From positions 411,072 to 475,071 of the forward strand of contig JAQJVL010000534.1 of NCBI GenBank assembly GCA_035578905.1: DNA of 64,000 nucleotides, read 5' to 3'. Origin of the DNA: Stictocephala bisonia. Taxonomy: Eukaryota; Arthropoda; Insecta; Hemiptera; Membracidae. The notes below the pieces were generated by a model, which did not search any database, was not told the DNA's origin, and saw only the letters and a program-made list of their open reading frames with translations. How positions within the stretch are numbered: position 1 is the first letter of the stretch; each line of letters starts with the position of its first letter. A program made the translations under genes and the position numbers. Shown here in pieces: positions 50,101 through 60,700 of this stretch.

Positions 50101-50569
50101 CGGTGCGAGTAAGTCAACTCGATTATGAGGTTGTTTGGGACAGGGATAGTGGAGTCGACACCAGTTACGTAGTTAGGTAAGTTAGCTCGGTGCGAGTAAG
50201 TCAACTCAATTATGAGGTTGTTTGGGACAGGGATAGTGGAGTCGACACCAGTTACGTAGTTAGGTAAGTTAGATCGGTGCGAGTAAGTCAACTCGATTAT
50301 GAGGTTGTTTGGGACAGGGATAGCGGGGTCGACACCAGTTACGTAGTTAGGTAAGTTAGCTCGGTGCGAGTAAGTCAACTCGAATATGAGGTTGTTTGGG
50401 ACAGGGATAGTGGAGTCGACACCAGTTACGTAGTTAGGTAAGTTATATCGGTGCGAGTAAGTCAACTCGATTATGAGGTTGTTTGGGACAGGGATAGCGG
50501 AGTCGACACCAGTTACGTAGTTAGGTAAGTTAGCTCGGTGCGAGTAAGTCAACTCGATTATGAGGTTGT
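47141..50569 (+). repeat. 87-bp satellite array, left block (~39 monomers)
   Basis: Monomers of 87 bp (landmarks GAGGTTGTTTGGGACAGG, GTGGAGTCGACACCAGTTAC, GCTCGGTGCGAGTAAGTCAA, CTCGATTAT). Two variants dominate. Left of ~49.1 kb many monomers have TTTGGACAG with GTAAAGTTAG (one base lost, one gained, still 87 bp). To the right TTTGGGACAG with GTAAGTTAG prevails. On the minus strand the latter variant is open, giving frames of 97-184 codons that repeat every 29 residues. I treat these as satellite by-products because frames break between variants and no start or regulatory context is evident. The array ends where the retrotransposon begins. Confidence 0.95.
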
Positions 50570-53500
50570 TGTAACCTTTCGGCCGCGCCCGGCAAGCTCA
50601 GGGTGTTGGGGTGGTTCTTCGGTGGCAGGTATTGTGGGGCTGGAGGCATAAGTCCAAACTTTCCTAGTAGCACTTGGTATGGCAATTTAGTAACTCAAAA
50701 ATTTCTTGAAATTGTAAATAAAAAAATAAATTGGAGAATAAAATTTTGAAGGTATCAAACAATCTATGTGCTCTTGAATAACACCAACCCACGAACTAAG
50801 AACAAAGAAATTAATTGGTAAGTCAGATTCGTCTCTGGTAAAAGAAGTTAGACGCTTCAATTATGAGAACTAGAAATTTTATTACCTTTATAACATATAC
50901 TAAGGTCATCTGATTTCAACTACTTCTGTATATTTCTATTTATAATCTAAGATCCTGATCTGTATAAGTTTGAACATAAAATTTCTGGCCAGAACACATA
51001 ACATAAATATTCCTTACAAGATAACATTAATTACAAGATCATAAAAGATACTGAATATTTCCCACTAATTAATAAGGACTCCTATCACAACAAATAACAC
51101 TAATAACATATTTTCTCTTAAATGGAGAGAGAGTCTTTGGAAGTTTCCACTATCGCACTTGGACGCAGCTGTAGCACTGAGTGTTCCGCAATAAGTTCCA
51201 ATTTGGAAATAGGTTCTATTAAAAAAGTCACTCACCAAAGTGAAGTTCAAATACCAGCCAGTACCCGCACAGTGGAACGGAAGTGGCTCGCTCAAATAGC
51301 AAGGTGTTGCAGCGTAGGCTCCACCGTCCTGGTTCGGGAATCCCAAACCCTGGGGTCCAATGTAAGAGCGCTCCAGCGAATATGTCCAATGTCAGATTGG
51401 CACAAATGCCAGAATGGTCCGTAGTGGCAGCACACCCAAACGAAAGAACCCTATAATACCCAATGTGTAGTATGCTAGTTTCTTAATTAATTAGATATCT
51501 ATCAAATTATATAATCACAATAAAACAATAACATAATAAACAATTGGCAGCACCAAATACAATGATCTTTACACAAAATGTTAAGTTTAAAGTTTCAACA
51601 TTTTAAATATGATTTTAGGCTATTAATCAAATTATATATCTTCATTCAATTAGCATAGAATTATCAAGGAAGTTACTCAGAATATTATGATGGAATATTA
51701 TTAGTCAAGAATGTCATGGTTATTCAGTAAGTTATTTGGATTTGACTTCCGTAAGAAATGGACATAACTACTCATTTGAATAATTTGAAGTATGCGACAG
51801 ATTTCTAATTCACTTCCCGAGTACAAACAAACAAAGTTTTAATAGCTGAAAATACTATTGTGCTCACTCAGCAGGAAATACTTTCCCTTGCAACATAACA
51901 ATCTGTTCATAAAATAGTATTTTATGCATTTGTAAACAATGACTAAGTCAAACTAAACATGAATTATAGTTATAATCTTTATACATCTTCTACATATATT
52001 TTGTCCAATTCCAATATTTAGTTTTCTGTTCATAACTACTGAACTAATACATTAGTTTAAAAGTTTGACAATTAAATAAATTTTACTAACTACAATATTT
52101 ACTATAATACTCTCACATTTACATTTATCTGAGATCCTAAACTCTATGAAATAATCGTAATACAATTGTATTACCTTTATTAAGCAGTAATATAACAATA
52201 CTTAGTTTCTTGAACAGAAATAATATTATTATAAAATATAGCATCAGTTAAATGAATCAGGTGATCTGCTGTGGTAAACAATTGGTTAAGCCACAGCTAG
52301 CGAGATATCAGCTGTCCTGGCTCTGGTGACTAGATTTACCCATGAGCGGCAAAATGGCGGACAGGATTAACATTAACTGGTTGCGATAGGATAAATCCTT
52401 TCACAATAGACTTCAGCTGTACAAAATATTTAGTGACACACTCTACGTCTAAAAATTAATATAACCAATAAACATACAAATCACCTAACAATATATAATT
52501 GCTACGTTAACATTTACCTGACATTAAATAACAGGTTTCAATCTCAATCCTGCAAACATTAACTTGCGAGAGGATTACTTTTGAAGTAACCAAGATTCTA
52601 CGTGAATTTATATTTATTACATTGAATTCTAAATTCTCGTTTATACTTTATACTCTTTCATACTTATACATTTTCATTTATGCTTATACATTTATGCTCT
52701 CCTTTAAATTTATACATTTCTATAGGCACTAGCCTGTGTAGAATTAATTTAAGGTAATAAAATTTCGTTTTAAATATGAGGCAAGATGAAATAGTTTTAA
52801 ATGAAAGTGAATTGACTAATTATCAAACAGTTAAGTCTGTTGCCATACCTCTTCACACAGTAAAGTGTAATAAAATCCTCCAATGGAGATCCGAGGGTTC
52901 CCAGACGATGAGCAGACTCAAGTTTCCGTGCCGTCACCGCAGTCTTGAAGCGTTCTGTCCTCCAACAAGATAGCGCCGAGAAAGTTCGACCGATATGGCC
53001 TCGCTCAAAGTTCAAGTTGTCAGACAAGGATGGACAACTGGACAAACTCAAATCACCTGAACAAACTGCTTGTTCCGTATGCGGCATCAAAATATATGAA
53101 TTTAGATTTTGACAATTATACTTAGGCCCTTACTTTAAGTGTAATTACCACTCTGATAATATAAATAACTATCTGTAGCATTTTGGGAACATTTCTTTAA
53201 ATTTTTAGAATTTATTGGCGAGTTTTATGTTCAACCTGGCATTTTGAAAACGCCCACAGTTAGAAATTGTTTGCTTCATTGTTAAAGGGCCCACGCCATA
53301 AACCATGAATACATCATCAACAAGATGGCGGGCGACAATTGATGAAGTAGCAGCTCTCAGAGGGAAAAGAAGTGTAAATTTGGTAAAGCTGTCTACAACT
53401 ACTAAAAGGTACTTGAATCCTTTAGATGATCTTGGGAAAGATCCCATGAGATCAGCGCTCAGCGTTATCCAAGGCTGGTCTGCACCTCTTCGATTTCCAA

Positions 53501-54113
53501 GGAATCCAGAAGGTTTGTCTTGGTCGTACTTAGTCCTTTGGCAAATCTGACAGTTCTTGATATATTTGGCTATGTCCTGCCTCATCTTTGGCCAGTAGAA
53601 CAGACGTTGAATCCTCTTGAAAGTCTTGTAGACTCCCAGGTGGCCCGCTGTTGTAGCATCATGGTTATCTTGAAGCAACTTCAATCTTCTCTCCTTCGGC
53701 ACCACTTCTTTCCAGCAGGTTCCTTCATCCCCGGTATCACCTTTGTCTAACACAAGCTTCCACAGAACTCCCTTCTCAACTCTCCAAAGCGAGTACTTGT
53801 CCGGGGTCTCCTGTACTGTATTGACCATTTTCCTGTACCATTTATCTTGTATTTCATCTACTTGATCAATTTGACAAACTGGGTCTACTTGAACATCTTC
53901 CTCTCCGTGAGGTAGTCTGGATAACATGTCGGGAACGACATGTTCTTTCCCTTTCCTATGAACCAATTTGAAATCATAGGGCTGTAGCCGTAATGCCCAT
54001 CTTGCCAAACGTCCCTGTGGATCTTTAAGATTAAATAACCAAAGCAAGCTATAATGATCCGTGATTACTGTAAAATTTGTTGCCTCCACATAAGGGCGAA
54101 ATCGTTCAATGGC
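50570..54113 (-). repeat. Left inverted arm (3,544 bp): pol 3' half to LTR end
   Basis: Paired with 57709-61252; paired coordinates add to 111822. I noticed three substitutions inside the arms (50796/61026, 50909/60913, 51267/60555) and one at the inner edge (54106/57716), so the duplication is recent. From 53204 down to 50570 the arm holds no recognisable protein, only a 97-codon frame (53090-52797) and a 93-codon frame (51346-51065) of unknown meaning. This part must contain the 3' LTR, whose end is at 50570, but I could not fix its start. A TATTATA box sits near 51453-51459 on the minus strand. Confidence 0.95.
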
Positions 54114-55838
54114 CCAAATGACCGCTAAACATTCTCGTTCTGTGGCCGAGAATTTTTGTTCACCTCTTGTAAGAGTCCTGCTAGCGTAAGCTATGACCAC
54201 TTCTCCTTTGTCTGATTCCTGGGTGAGGACCGCACCTAAACCTACTCCGGATGCATCACATGCTATGGTGAAAGGCTTGTCAAAGTTGGGACAAGAAAGG
54301 ATCGGTGATTTTATAAGACAGCTTCTTATATACTCAAAAGCTTCATGGCATTCTTCAGACCAACAAAATTTCTTTCCTTTCTTTAACATGCTGGTCAATG
54401 GATACAGTTTGGTTGAAAAGTCTGGGAAAAAGCGGCGGTACCAACTTGCTGTACCTACAAACTGCCTCACTTCTTTGACGCTCCTTGGCAATGGTATCTT
54501 TATAATTGCTTCCACCTTCTCAGGGTCAACCCTAAGTCCTCTTTCGTCAACCATATATCCAAGATATTTAAGTTCCTGGCGACAAAATTGGCATTTTCCC
54601 TTGTTAAGTGTCAATTTAGCGTCCTTTAATCTTTTTAGTACCTTGTCCAAGATAATGAGGTGGCTCTCAAAGTCTGAATTCACAATTACGATATCATCCA
54701 GATATACAAATACGTTTATCTCAAGTTCAGGGCCCAACACATTGTCTATAAATCTTTGCCATGTCGCCGGGGCGTTGTGGAGTCCAAATGGCATAGAATT
54801 AAAATGGTAAAGACCACGACCGGGTACAGTGAATGCAGTCTTTTCTTTAGACGATGGGTCAAGTGGGATCTGCCAAAAAGCTGATTTGATATCTAATGAG
54901 GATAAATAGCGAGCGTCTCTAAGTCTGTCTAAGATATGGGTGACCTTTGGGAGAGGGTATGCATCGGGTTTAGTCACAGCATTCAAGGCCTTAAAGTTCA
55001 CACAAAATCTGTGTGTTCCATCGGGTTTATCTAAAAGCACAATTGGCGAAGACCATGGGCTTCGAGATGGTTCCACTACTTTTAATTCCAACATTTTATC
55101 CAGCTCCTTTTCTACTAGCTTCTGCCTGGCAGGAGACATAGTATAGTACCTTTGCTTGATTGGTTTAGCATCACCAGTATTAATTGTGTGCGTGACAAGA
55201 TCTGTTCTTCCTAAACTATTGTCCTCTTCATCAGGAAAATGCTTGTCGATCACTATGTCCAATCGTTTTTTGTCTTCTTCAGAAAGGTTATTTTTTGAAC
55301 GTATTCCTTCTTTAGCTACAAGGGAATAAACATGATTCTTGTTTGTAGAAAACTCCCACGTTCGTCCATGAATATCCGCTACAATATTCATAGCATCCCA
55401 GAAATCAATGCCAAGTATTATTTTTTGCTTAAGTGTCGGCACCACTATAGCTTGCAAAGATTTCGTCCTGCCTTCAAGAGTTACAGGTAAATTTACGAAT
55501 CCTGTGATTACATGTCTTTTCCCATCTGCAGTTTCAATAAAGCGATTCCATGTAGGATTCAATTTAGCTGGAAACCTATCCAAGATCCATAACGCTTCCT
55601 CGCCTATTACAGTCTGAGATGCACCTGAGTCCAGTAAAGATAGAAAAGGCTTCCCAAAAATCCTGACATTCATATATGGTCTCAAGTCTTCTCTTTCTTT
55701 TGCAAATACGTAGTTTACCGATGGTGGTGGTTGATCATTGGTTTTAGGAGGGTCAACACAATCTACCTTGTCGCCCTCCAGCCTTACTCGTTTTTTGGAT
55801 TCATACAGCGATTTGACCAGTTTGCACAAGATTTGCAT
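53205..55838 (-). pseudogene. pol: Ty3/gypsy pol polyprotein (PR-RT-RNase H-partial INT), 877 aa
   Basis: Domains by residue: aspartic protease with DSGA at 70-73; reverse transcriptase with LDIKSAF (315-321) and YLDD (379-382); RNase H with Asp528 (ACDAS), Glu567 region and Asp594 (ITDH); integrase zinc domain H726, H733, C763, C766; integrase core with first catalytic Asp796. The core stops early: where the second catalytic Asp motif should be, the protein reads ISNCGRF (858-864) with no Asp, and it ends at 877 before the catalytic Glu. So PR, RT and RNase H look intact, but integrase is not. Pol is reached from gag by -1 frameshifting at 55796-55790, so the ATG at 55838 is only the first Met in the frame. 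RNase H onward lies in the duplicated arm. Confidence 0.92.
55747..55796 (-). promoter_or_regulatory. -1 ribosomal frameshift signal at the gag-pol overlap
   Basis: On the minus strand the heptamer A-AAA-AAC (55796-55790) lies in the gag reading frame as CCA AAA AAC, two codons before the gag stop (55786-55784). Pol is in the -1 frame, exactly what slippage there would give. Ten bases downstream a 6-bp stem GGAGGG/CCCTCC (55779-55774 with 55752-55747, 21-base loop) could act as the pausing structure. A-AAA-AAC is a canonical retroviral slippery sequence. The spacer is slightly longer than usual. Confidence 0.8.
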
Positions 55839-56755
55839 TGATTTCTGTACACATTAGGAGCACCGCAACCAAAACAAAATTTTTGTCTTTCCCTCCGACA
55901 AGTCTTATGTCGATGACCTGTTTCTCCACAATTCCAACATACAGCTCTAATATCCTTCTTTGGGACTAGTTGCATACTGGCTACGTTGGTAGTCCTACGA
56001 CGTGCTGGTTCATAAGCCAAATCTGGTTCTAACACACTTAAGTTCCTTGAAATTTCCCTTGATGCAGTAGATCGATAGTGACCTGCTTCTGCCTTTCTTC
56101 CTAAAAGCTGCAATTGCTCTAAAGATGTCACGTCAAACAAGGCAAGACGATCTTGAAGTTGGGGCTTTATATTGTGGAATATTTGTTTCAAACGAACTTC
56201 TTCGGGAACATACACTGCTAATCGGCTGTACAAACCTTCCATCGCCGCAATGAAAAGGTCAATAGATTCCGTTTCGTGTTGAACACGGTTGAAAATTTCT
56301 TGTTGTAGACGGATGTCGTGATCAGGGGCTTGGAAAACGATTTTCATTTCGCTGCATAAAGATTCCCACGTAGCTACTCTTCCAGTTGTAGAACGATACC
56401 ATACAAGGGCAGCACCTGAAAATAAGTCGATGGCTGAGTCAAACATGTCTTCCGATGTAACTCCTCTGGCTCTTCGCAGTTCCTCTACTCGTTGTAGAAA
56501 TCCTCCTATGCTTTGGCTCTGTCCATCATATTTTAAGCCCCACTTGTACACAGGTACGGATTTATTGCGTGCTTGCATTGCAAAAGAGGATGGTGCTAGG
56601 CCACTATCTCTTAAAGCCATCTTTGGTACTGTAGGTAACTCCGGCGGGACCGATGAAGTTGAGGGTATGACAAGTTCACTTGGCTTTGATTGAATGCCTT
56701 GCTGTGGAGGCTGGTGATCTTCAATAGGTGCTGGGTGTGTAATCGTAGGAGGCAA
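55784..56755 (-). CDS. gag: Ty3/gypsy gag, capsid and nucleocapsid part, 323 aa
   Basis: Structural protein that packages the element's RNA into particles. A Pro/Ser-rich linker (1-60) is followed by a retrotransposon-type capsid region (about 68-225: KWGLKYDG, FLQRVEELRRARG, SGAALVWYRS, W130). A canonical zinc knuckle, C273-x2-C276-x4-H281-x4-C286, follows, then a second Cys cluster (C294, C297, C307, C310) without the usual His. It overlaps pol, which is in the -1 frame. The true protein began further upstream: the frame continues above the ATG at 56755, and coding similarity in another frame lies at 56760-57266, separated by a frame break near 56800. The ATG used here is therefore only the first Met after the break. 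Confidence 0.85.
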   Translation of the reverse strand: MPPTITHPAPIEDHQPPQQGIQSKPSELVIPSTSSVPPELPTVPKMALRDSGLAPSSFAMQARNKSVPVYKWGLKYDGQSQSIGGFLQRVEELRRARGVTSEDMFDSAIDLFSGAALVWYRSTTGRVATWESLCSEMKIVFQAPDHDIRLQQEIFNRVQHETESIDLFIAAMEGLYSRLAVYVPEEVRLKQIFHNIKPQLQDRLALFDVTSLEQLQLLGRKAEAGHYRSTASREISRNLSVLEPDLAYEPARRRTTNVASMQLVPKKDIRAVCWNCGETGHRHKTCRRERQKFCFGCGAPNVYRNQCKSCANWSNRCMNPKNE

Positions 56756-56759
56756 TTGG

Positions 56760-57266
56760 CTAGTTGATGATCCAGGTTGGTTGGAAGAAGATAAAATTCA
56801 TTTTATCTTCTTCGGTAACCCGACTGTTTTCGGTTTTTGTCTTAATAGCTTTCTTAAGAGTTTCTGTCTCTCCCCCATCTTTGAATTTATCAAATAAAGC
56901 CTTTGCTTTGGAGAGCAGATGCTCATACTTCAGTTTAAGTTCTTCATCATCAGAATTTGCCATTGGAATGCGCTCAATTCTCAAATAATTGTGCCACAAT
57001 CTAGCTTGAATTCGTTGAAACTCAGGGTCCACGTAATCACCCTCATATTCTTCGACCAAGGAAAGTAAATCTTTAAATTTCTCGTCACATTCTTGCAGTT
57101 CTTCCTCAACAGAAAGCTCGTCAATAACTGCTTATACTATAGTTATATTTTCTCGAAAACTTTTAAATAACCTCTTCCTTAAGTCTTCAGCTGTGCCTGT
57201 TGTCACCTGACCCCTTATCTTCAGTTCATATTGAATTTCAGATTTGCGTAAATGATAGGCGTTCAT
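56760..57266 (-). pseudogene. gag: Ty3/gypsy gag N-terminal part (SAP-like domain), interrupted
   Basis: Upstream part of gag, in a single minus frame broken by one in-frame TAA. From the Met at 57266 it gives AYHLRKSEIQYELKIRG and GTAEDLRKRLFKSF, the two-helix pattern of a SAP-like domain seen at the N-terminus of many insect gag proteins, then TAA at about 57132. The same frame continues as an acidic helical segment (57059-56760: YLRIERIPM, LKLKYEHLLSKAKALFDKF) up to a second stop. Near 56800, beside a GATAAAAT/ATTTTATC inverted repeat, the frame must shift to join the capsid part. Domain order and spacing suggest one former protein of about 500 residues. I do not reconstruct it. Confidence 0.7.
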
Positions 57267-57383
57267 GTTGACGCTTGATACCAAATTCCACAGGGAAAAA
57301 GAAAATTTCATCCAACTTTTGACAAAATTTTTTGAAATGTCGCTAAAGTGTAGTACACTTGAAATAGGATGCCAATGTTTCAA

Positions 57384-57694
57384 TAGAAAAGCTTCGTAAG
57401 AGAAAACAAGAAGCTCAAATAAAATTCCTGTAGGTTACCGTAAATGTACAAGTAGAAACACATAAACACATTATACACAATCACACCATATACAAATAAC
57501 ATAAGACACTGAAAGTACTTTAATAATGATGTCCATCCATAGACATACTATATATTGACATGCTAAGCCTAGCACAACATAATTCAAGTTTTTTTTTTTT
57601 TTTTTTTTTTTTGAAGAAATCTCTCTAATATTAGCTGAAAATTGATTAATCAGACCTTAATTAACTAAAAGTTGATAAGCAGAACAGGGGGCCT
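57384..57694 (-). other. Retrotransposon 5' leader with long T run
   Basis: Untranslated stretch between the PBS and gag. It contains a run of 24 T on the plus strand (57589-57612), A on the sense strand. No open frame. Packaging and dimerisation signals would be expected here, but none can be named from sequence. Confidence 0.6.
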
Positions 57695-57712
57695 TTCACA
57701 CGTTGGGCGCCA
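57695..57712 (-). promoter_or_regulatory. tRNA primer-binding site (tRNA-Lys type)
   Basis: On the minus strand TGGCGCCCAACGTG followed by TGAA. The first 14 bases agree with the sequence complementary to the 3' end of animal tRNA-Lys, the primer used by gypsy and several relatives. It sits directly after the remaining LTR end (ACA plus one A at 57716-57713), as expected. It fixes the orientation of the element and the position of the lost 5' LTR. Confidence 0.8.
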
Positions 57713-60700
57713 TTGTACGATTTCGCCCTTATGTGGAGGCAACAAATTTTACAGTGATCACGGATCATTATAGCTTGCTTTGGTTATTTAATCTTAAAGA
57801 TCCACAGGGACGTTTGGCAAGATGGGCATTACGGCTACAGCCCTATGATTTCAAATTGGTTCATAGGAAAGGGAAAGAACATGTCGTTCCCGACATGTTA
57901 TCCAGACTACCTCACGGAGAGGAAGATGTTCAAGTAGACCCAGTTTGTCAAATTGATCAAGTAGATGAAATACAAGATAAATGGTACAGGAAAATGGTCA
58001 ATACAGTACAGGAGACCCCGGACAAGTACTCGCTTTGGAGAGTTGAGAAGGGAGTTCTGTGGAAGCTTGTGTTAGACAAAGGTGATACCGGGGATGAAGG
58101 AACCTGCTGGAAAGAAGTGGTGCCGAAGGAGAGAAGATTGAAGTTGCTTCAAGATAACCATGATGCTACAACAGCGGGCCACCTGGGAGTCTACAAGACT
58201 TTCAAGAGGATTCAACGTCTGTTCTACTGGCCAAAGATGAGGCAGGACATAGCCAAATATATCAAGAACTGTCAGATTTGCCAAAGGACTAAGTACGACC
58301 AAGACAAACCTTCTGGATTCCTTGGAAATCGAAGAGGTGCAGACCAGCCTTGGATAACGCTGAGCGCTGATCTCATGGGATCTTTCCCAAGATCATCTAA
58401 AGGATTCAAGTACCTTTTAGTAGTTGTAGACAGCTTTACCAAATTTACACTTCTTTTCCCTCTGAGAGCTGCTACTTCATCAATTGTCGCCCGCCATCTT
58501 GTTGATGATGTATTCATGGTTTATGGCGTGGGCCCTTTAACAATGAAGCAAACAATTTCTAACTGTGGGCGTTTTCAAAATGCCAGGTTGAACATAAAAC
58601 TCGCCAATAAATTCTAAAAATTTAAAGAAATGTTCCCAAAATGCTACAGATAGTTATTTATATTATCAGAGTGGTAATTACACTTAAAGTAAGGGCCTAA
58701 GTATAATTGTCAAAATCTAAATTCATATATTTTGATGCCGCATACGGAACAAGCAGTTTGTTCAGGTGATTTGAGTTTGTCCAGTTGTCCATCCTTGTCT
58801 GACAACTTGAACTTTGAGCGAGGCCATATCGGTCGAACTTTCTCGGCGCTATCTTGTTGGAGGACAGAACGCTTCAAGACTGCGGTGACGGCACGGAAAC
58901 TTGAGTCTGCTCATCGTCTGGGAACCCTCGGATCTCCATTGGAGGATTTTATTACACTTTACTGTGTGAAGAGGTATGGCAACAGACTTAACTGTTTGAT
59001 AATTAGTCAATTCACTTTCATTTAAAACTATTTCATCTTGCCTCATATTTAAAACGAAATTTTATTACCTTAAATTAATTCTACACAGGCTAGTGCCTAT
59101 AGAAATGTATAAATTTAAAGGAGAGCATAAATGTATAAGCATAAATGAAAATGTATAAGTATGAAAGAGTATAAAGTATAAACGAGAATTTAGAATTCAA
59201 TGTAATAAATATAAATTCACGTAGAATCTTGGTTACTTCAAAAGTAATCCTCTCGCAAGTTAATGTTTGCAGGATTGAGATTGAAACCTGTTATTTAATG
59301 TCAGGTAAATGTTAACGTAGCAATTATATATTGTTAGGTGATTTGTATGTTTATTGGTTATATTAATTTTTAGACGTAGAGTGTGTCACTAAATATTTTG
59401 TACAGCTGAAGTCTATTGTGAAAGGATTTATCCTATCGCAACCAGTTAATGTTAATCCTGTCCGCCATTTTGCCGCTCATGGGTAAATCTAGTCACCAGA
59501 GCCAGGACAGCTGATATCTCGCTAGCTGTGGCTTAACCAATTGTTTACCACAGCAGATCACCTGATTCATTTAACTGATGCTATATTTTATAATAATATT
59601 ATTTCTGTTCAAGAAACTAAGTATTGTTATATTACTGCTTAATAAAGGTAATACAATTGTATTACGATTATTTCATAGAGTTTAGGATCTCAGATAAATG
59701 TAAATGTGAGAGTATTATAGTAAATATTGTAGTTAGTAAAATTTATTTAATTGTCAAACTTTTAAACTAATGTATTAGTTCAGTAGTTATGAACAGAAAA
59801 CTAAATATTGGAATTGGACAAAATATATGTAGAAGATGTATAAAGATTATAACTATAATTCATGTTTAGTTTGACTTAGTCATTGTTTACAAATGCATAA
59901 AATACTATTTTATGAACAGATTGTTATGTTGCAAGGGAAAGTATTTCCTGCTGAGTGAGCACAATAGTATTTTCAGCTATTAAAACTTTGTTTGTTTGTA
60001 CTCGGGAAGTGAATTAGAAATCTGTCGCATACTTCAAATTATTCAAATGAGTAGTTATGTCCATTTCTTACGGAAGTCAAATCCAAATAACTTACTGAAT
60101 AACCATGACATTCTTGACTAATAATATTCCATCATAATATTCTGAGTAACTTCCTTGATAATTCTATGCTAATTGAATGAAGATATATAATTTGATTAAT
60201 AGCCTAAAATCATATTTAAAATGTTGAAACTTTAAACTTAACATTTTGTGTAAAGATCATTGTATTTGGTGCTGCCAATTGTTTATTATGTTATTGTTTT
60301 ATTGTGATTATATAATTTGATAGATATCTAATTAATTAAGAAACTAGCATACTACACATTGGGTATTATAGGGTTCTTTCGTTTGGGTGTGCTGCCACTA
60401 CGGACCATTCTGGCATTTGTGCCAATCTGACATTGGACATATTCGCTGGAGCGCTCTTACATTGGACCCCAGGGTTTGGGATTCCCGAACCAGGACGGTG
60501 GAGCCTACGCTGCAACACCTTGCTATTTGAGCGAGCCACTTCCGTTCCACTGTGTGGGTACTGGCTGGTATTTGAACTTCACTTTGGTGAGTGACTTTTT
60601 TAATAGAACCTATTTCCAAATTGGAACTTATTGCGGAACACTCAGTGCTACAGCTGCGTCCAAGTGCGATAGTGGAAACTTCCAAAGACTCTCTCTCCAT

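Noticed and set aside
49998..50552. 184-codon minus-strand repeat-protein ORF
   Set aside because: Not called as a gene: frame depends on monomer variant, no upstream coding or promoter evidence. Kept as a finding because the 29-codon periodicity is real.
52797..53090. 97-codon ORF after pol as an env gene
   Set aside because: No signal peptide, membrane anchor or envelope-like pattern; similarly the 93-codon ORF at 51065-51346. Conservation between arms reflects recent duplication only.
54193..54810. 205-codon plus-strand ORF
   Set aside because: Antisense shadow of the pol reverse transcriptase and RNase H region.
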